64,000 nt of DNA from RGIG5057 sp964371585 (GTDB lineage: Bacteria > Bacillota > Clostridia > TANB77 > CAG-465): NCBI GenBank assembly GCA_964371585.1, contig CAYJMD010000005.1, positions 1-64,000 on the forward strand. The letters are read 5' to 3'. The notes under the pieces are model-generated. The model was not told the origin of the DNA. It was given only the letters and a program-made list of their open reading frames with translations, and searched no databases. This document shows, piece by piece, positions 62,735-64,000 of the stretch. How positions within the stretch are numbered: position 1 is the first letter of the stretch; each line of letters begins with the position of its first letter. The position numbers and the translations under genes are program-made.

Positions 62735-63169
62735 CTAATCTGCATAATCAGTTACTTTACCACCAGAAATTACTACAGTTGTTGTAGCAGAGTAATTTTC
62801 TAAACCTGGTATTGTATTTATTGCAAATAATTTAGCTGTAGCTGCATCTGCAGATGTTGTTACTAAACCAGTAGTAGCATCAATTGCAGTTACATAAGCT
62901 TCTTCTCCAGCAACTTTGATTTGGATACCAGCAGTTGCTGTTGGATTATTAATTATTTCAAATGCTTTTAAATTATCACCCATTACTTGACCCATCCACA
63001 TTGTTATTGCACTATTCATAGAGTTTATGTTAGACGCTTTAACTGCTTCATTTGCATCATTTATAGTATTATTGTTTGAGAACGATAATATTGTTGCACC
63101 TGTTAATATTAATATGATTATAATAGTTATTATTAAAACTATTAAAGATATACCTTTTTTGTTATTCAT
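62735..63169 (-). CDS. Major type IV pilin candidate
   Basis: 144 residues. Leader MNNKKG, then ISLIVLIITIIIILILTGAT. Position +5 of the mature protein is Val, not the usual Glu; this matches the clostridial KGISLIVLIITI-type pilin start. The body is Ala/Thr-rich with a plausible alpha-beta pilin fold (AGIQIKVAGEEAYVTAID). It has the strongest ribosome site of the operon (AAGGAGGTGAAATT) and is followed by two hairpins, as expected of an abundant subunit. Pairs with pilB, pilC and pilT. Confidence 0.88.
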   Translation of the reverse strand: MNNKKGISLIVLIITIIIILILTGATILSFSNNNTINDANEAVKASNINSMNSAITMWMGQVMGDNLKAFEIINNPTATAGIQIKVAGEEAYVTAIDATTGLVTTSADAATAKLFAINTIPGLENYSATTTVVISGGKVTDYAD

Positions 63170-63199
63170 AATTTCACCTCCTTCAAAATAATTTTAAAA

Positions 63200-63706
63200 T
63201 TAATTATTGTAAATATTTATTTGATTGTCTGAAATTAAAAAACTTTCATATTCTTGTTGCCACCAAGAAGGTTCTTCTAAATAGTATACTTTAATATTAC
63301 CATTTATATCTGTATAAAAGCTTAACCCTTCAATTTCAGGCATGCTGTAATTTGTTATTTTAAAAAAGTTTTCTGTATCAATACAATAATAATTAATATT
63401 ATCAATAATTTTAGGTTCATTATCAACAATTGAAATCATATCTTCATTATTATTGTTCTTAATACTATTTCCTTCCATAGTCATAGCTGTAAAAAGTTCT
63501 ACTGTTGTATAAGTATTAAACGTATCCGATTGTAATTCTCCAATATATAATGACATTTGCTTTTGAGTTTCAACAAGAGTTTTTAAGAAATTACTCTTAT
63601 CTATTACTAAATTAGGTTTAAGTAGCATATATAGGGTATACGAAAGTATAACTCCTAATAATAATATAATCACTATATTTTTTAATCCATTTTTATTTTT
63701 TAACAT
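63200..63706 (-). CDS. Unknown single-span membrane protein of the pilus operon
   Basis: 168 residues. One N-terminal helix (IVIILLLGVILSYTLYMLL) after a short basic stretch, then an exterior domain rich in Asn, Tyr and acids. It may play a PilO-like or PilN-like alignment role, but there is no recognisable motif. It lies between an acidic protein and the pilin gene, all in the same direction. AATAGGAGATTAA precedes the ATG. Confidence 0.7.
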   Translation of the reverse strand: MLKNKNGLKNIVIILLLGVILSYTLYMLLKPNLVIDKSNFLKTLVETQKQMSLYIGELQSDTFNTYTTVELFTAMTMEGNSIKNNNNEDMISIVDNEPKIIDNINYYCIDTENFFKITNYSMPEIEGLSFYTDINGNIKVYYLEEPSWWQQEYESFLISDNQINIYNN

Positions 63707-63714
63707 TTAATCTC

Positions 63715-64000
63715 CTATTTACCTGTTGAAGAATCATTGTCAGTTCCAGAATTACTATTGTCTGTTTTACCATCAGTGTCATCATCATCAGTATCTTCTA
63801 TATCAGAATTTAAATCATCCTTTGGTGTAAAAGGATTTGCATTTCCTGGTACATATAGATTTTTATTTTCATAATTATCTAACTGACCATTTGTAACTGA
63901 ATACTCTTTAGTAAGAGTATCACTTGTAATATTTTTAGTATTATCAAATTTATAATTTTCTTGTTCAATTGGTACATATTTCTCTGATGTTTGCACCTCA
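63715..64000 (-). CDS. C-terminal part of an acidic protein of the pilus operon (cut by edge)
   Basis: The frame is open to base 64000, so only the last ~95 residues are visible. It has a VPIEQENYKF start, a NANPFTPK stretch like those seen near the ends of PilP/PilO-type pilus proteins, and ends in a very acidic Asp/Ser/Asn/Gly tail (DIEDTDDDDTDGKTDN). No family can be assigned. It ends 9 nt before the next gene. Confidence 0.65.
   Translation of the reverse strand, partial: EVQTSEKYVPIEQENYKFDNTKNITSDTLTKEYSVTNGQLDNYENKNLYVPGNANPFTPKDDLNSDIEDTDDDDTDGKTDNSNSGTDNDSSTGK

Overview
This window is AT-rich chromosomal DNA from a spore-forming, low-GC member of the Firmicutes, most likely an uncultured Clostridia lineage. 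The evidence is a PolC-type replicase, an alpha/beta small acid-soluble spore protein, the sporulation genes spoIIID, spoIIQ and spoIID, promoters of the TTGACA-N17-TATAAT type, AGGAGG ribosome binding sites, and many TTG or GTG starts. I see no CRISPR array, transposase, phage or rRNA operon. One tRNA-Leu(UAA) is present.

Layout. 1-9.2 kb is a surface-protein locus: a truncated membrane protein at the edge, a secreted repeat protein ending in NPQTG, a class B sortase and a 2183-residue adhesin. 9.5-17.4 kb holds a SASP gene, hpf, polC, a frameshifted rseP, cdsA and frr. 17.5-22.6 kb starts with the tRNA-Leu and is accessory in character: an unrecognised 451-residue helical-repeat protein, a three-gene ABC-2 transporter and another unknown gene. 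22.7-30.9 kb holds secDF, a zinc-ribbon peptide, an operon with an isolated VirD4-type coupling protein, a VanW/G5 protein and an F420-ligase-like enzyme. 31-37.6 kb holds a DUF2207 protein, an amino-acid racemase, lemA, tsf and rpsB. Divergent from rpsB is a roughly 600-nt structured non-coding RNA followed by a small DxxxD membrane protein. I read this pair as OLE RNA and OapA.

37.6-46.6 kb is a housekeeping block: ftsH-tilS-dnaB-rplI-gdpP transcribed from a TTGACA-N17-TACAAT promoter, then rsmA and a YabE-like cell-wall hydrolase. 46.7-49.9 kb is an operon of yqeG, a catalytic-only prepilin peptidase, a U32 peptidase and tcdA. Then come tyrS, a two-component system, a Xer recombinase, spoIIID-spoIIQ-spoIID, and from 57 kb to the right edge a type IV pilus operon (pilC, pilT, pilB, minor pilins, pilin).

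How it fits together. The most unusual arrangement is that the prepilin peptidase/methylase seems to be split. The aspartyl protease half lies alone at 48.7 kb. The zinc-cysteine methylase-associated half lies 13 kb away inside the pilus operon, where it is fused in frame to a minor pseudopilin. Other points to check are the OLE/OapA pair, a terminator-like hairpin that buries the spoIID start site, the rseP frameshift, and the coupling protein without other conjugation genes nearby.
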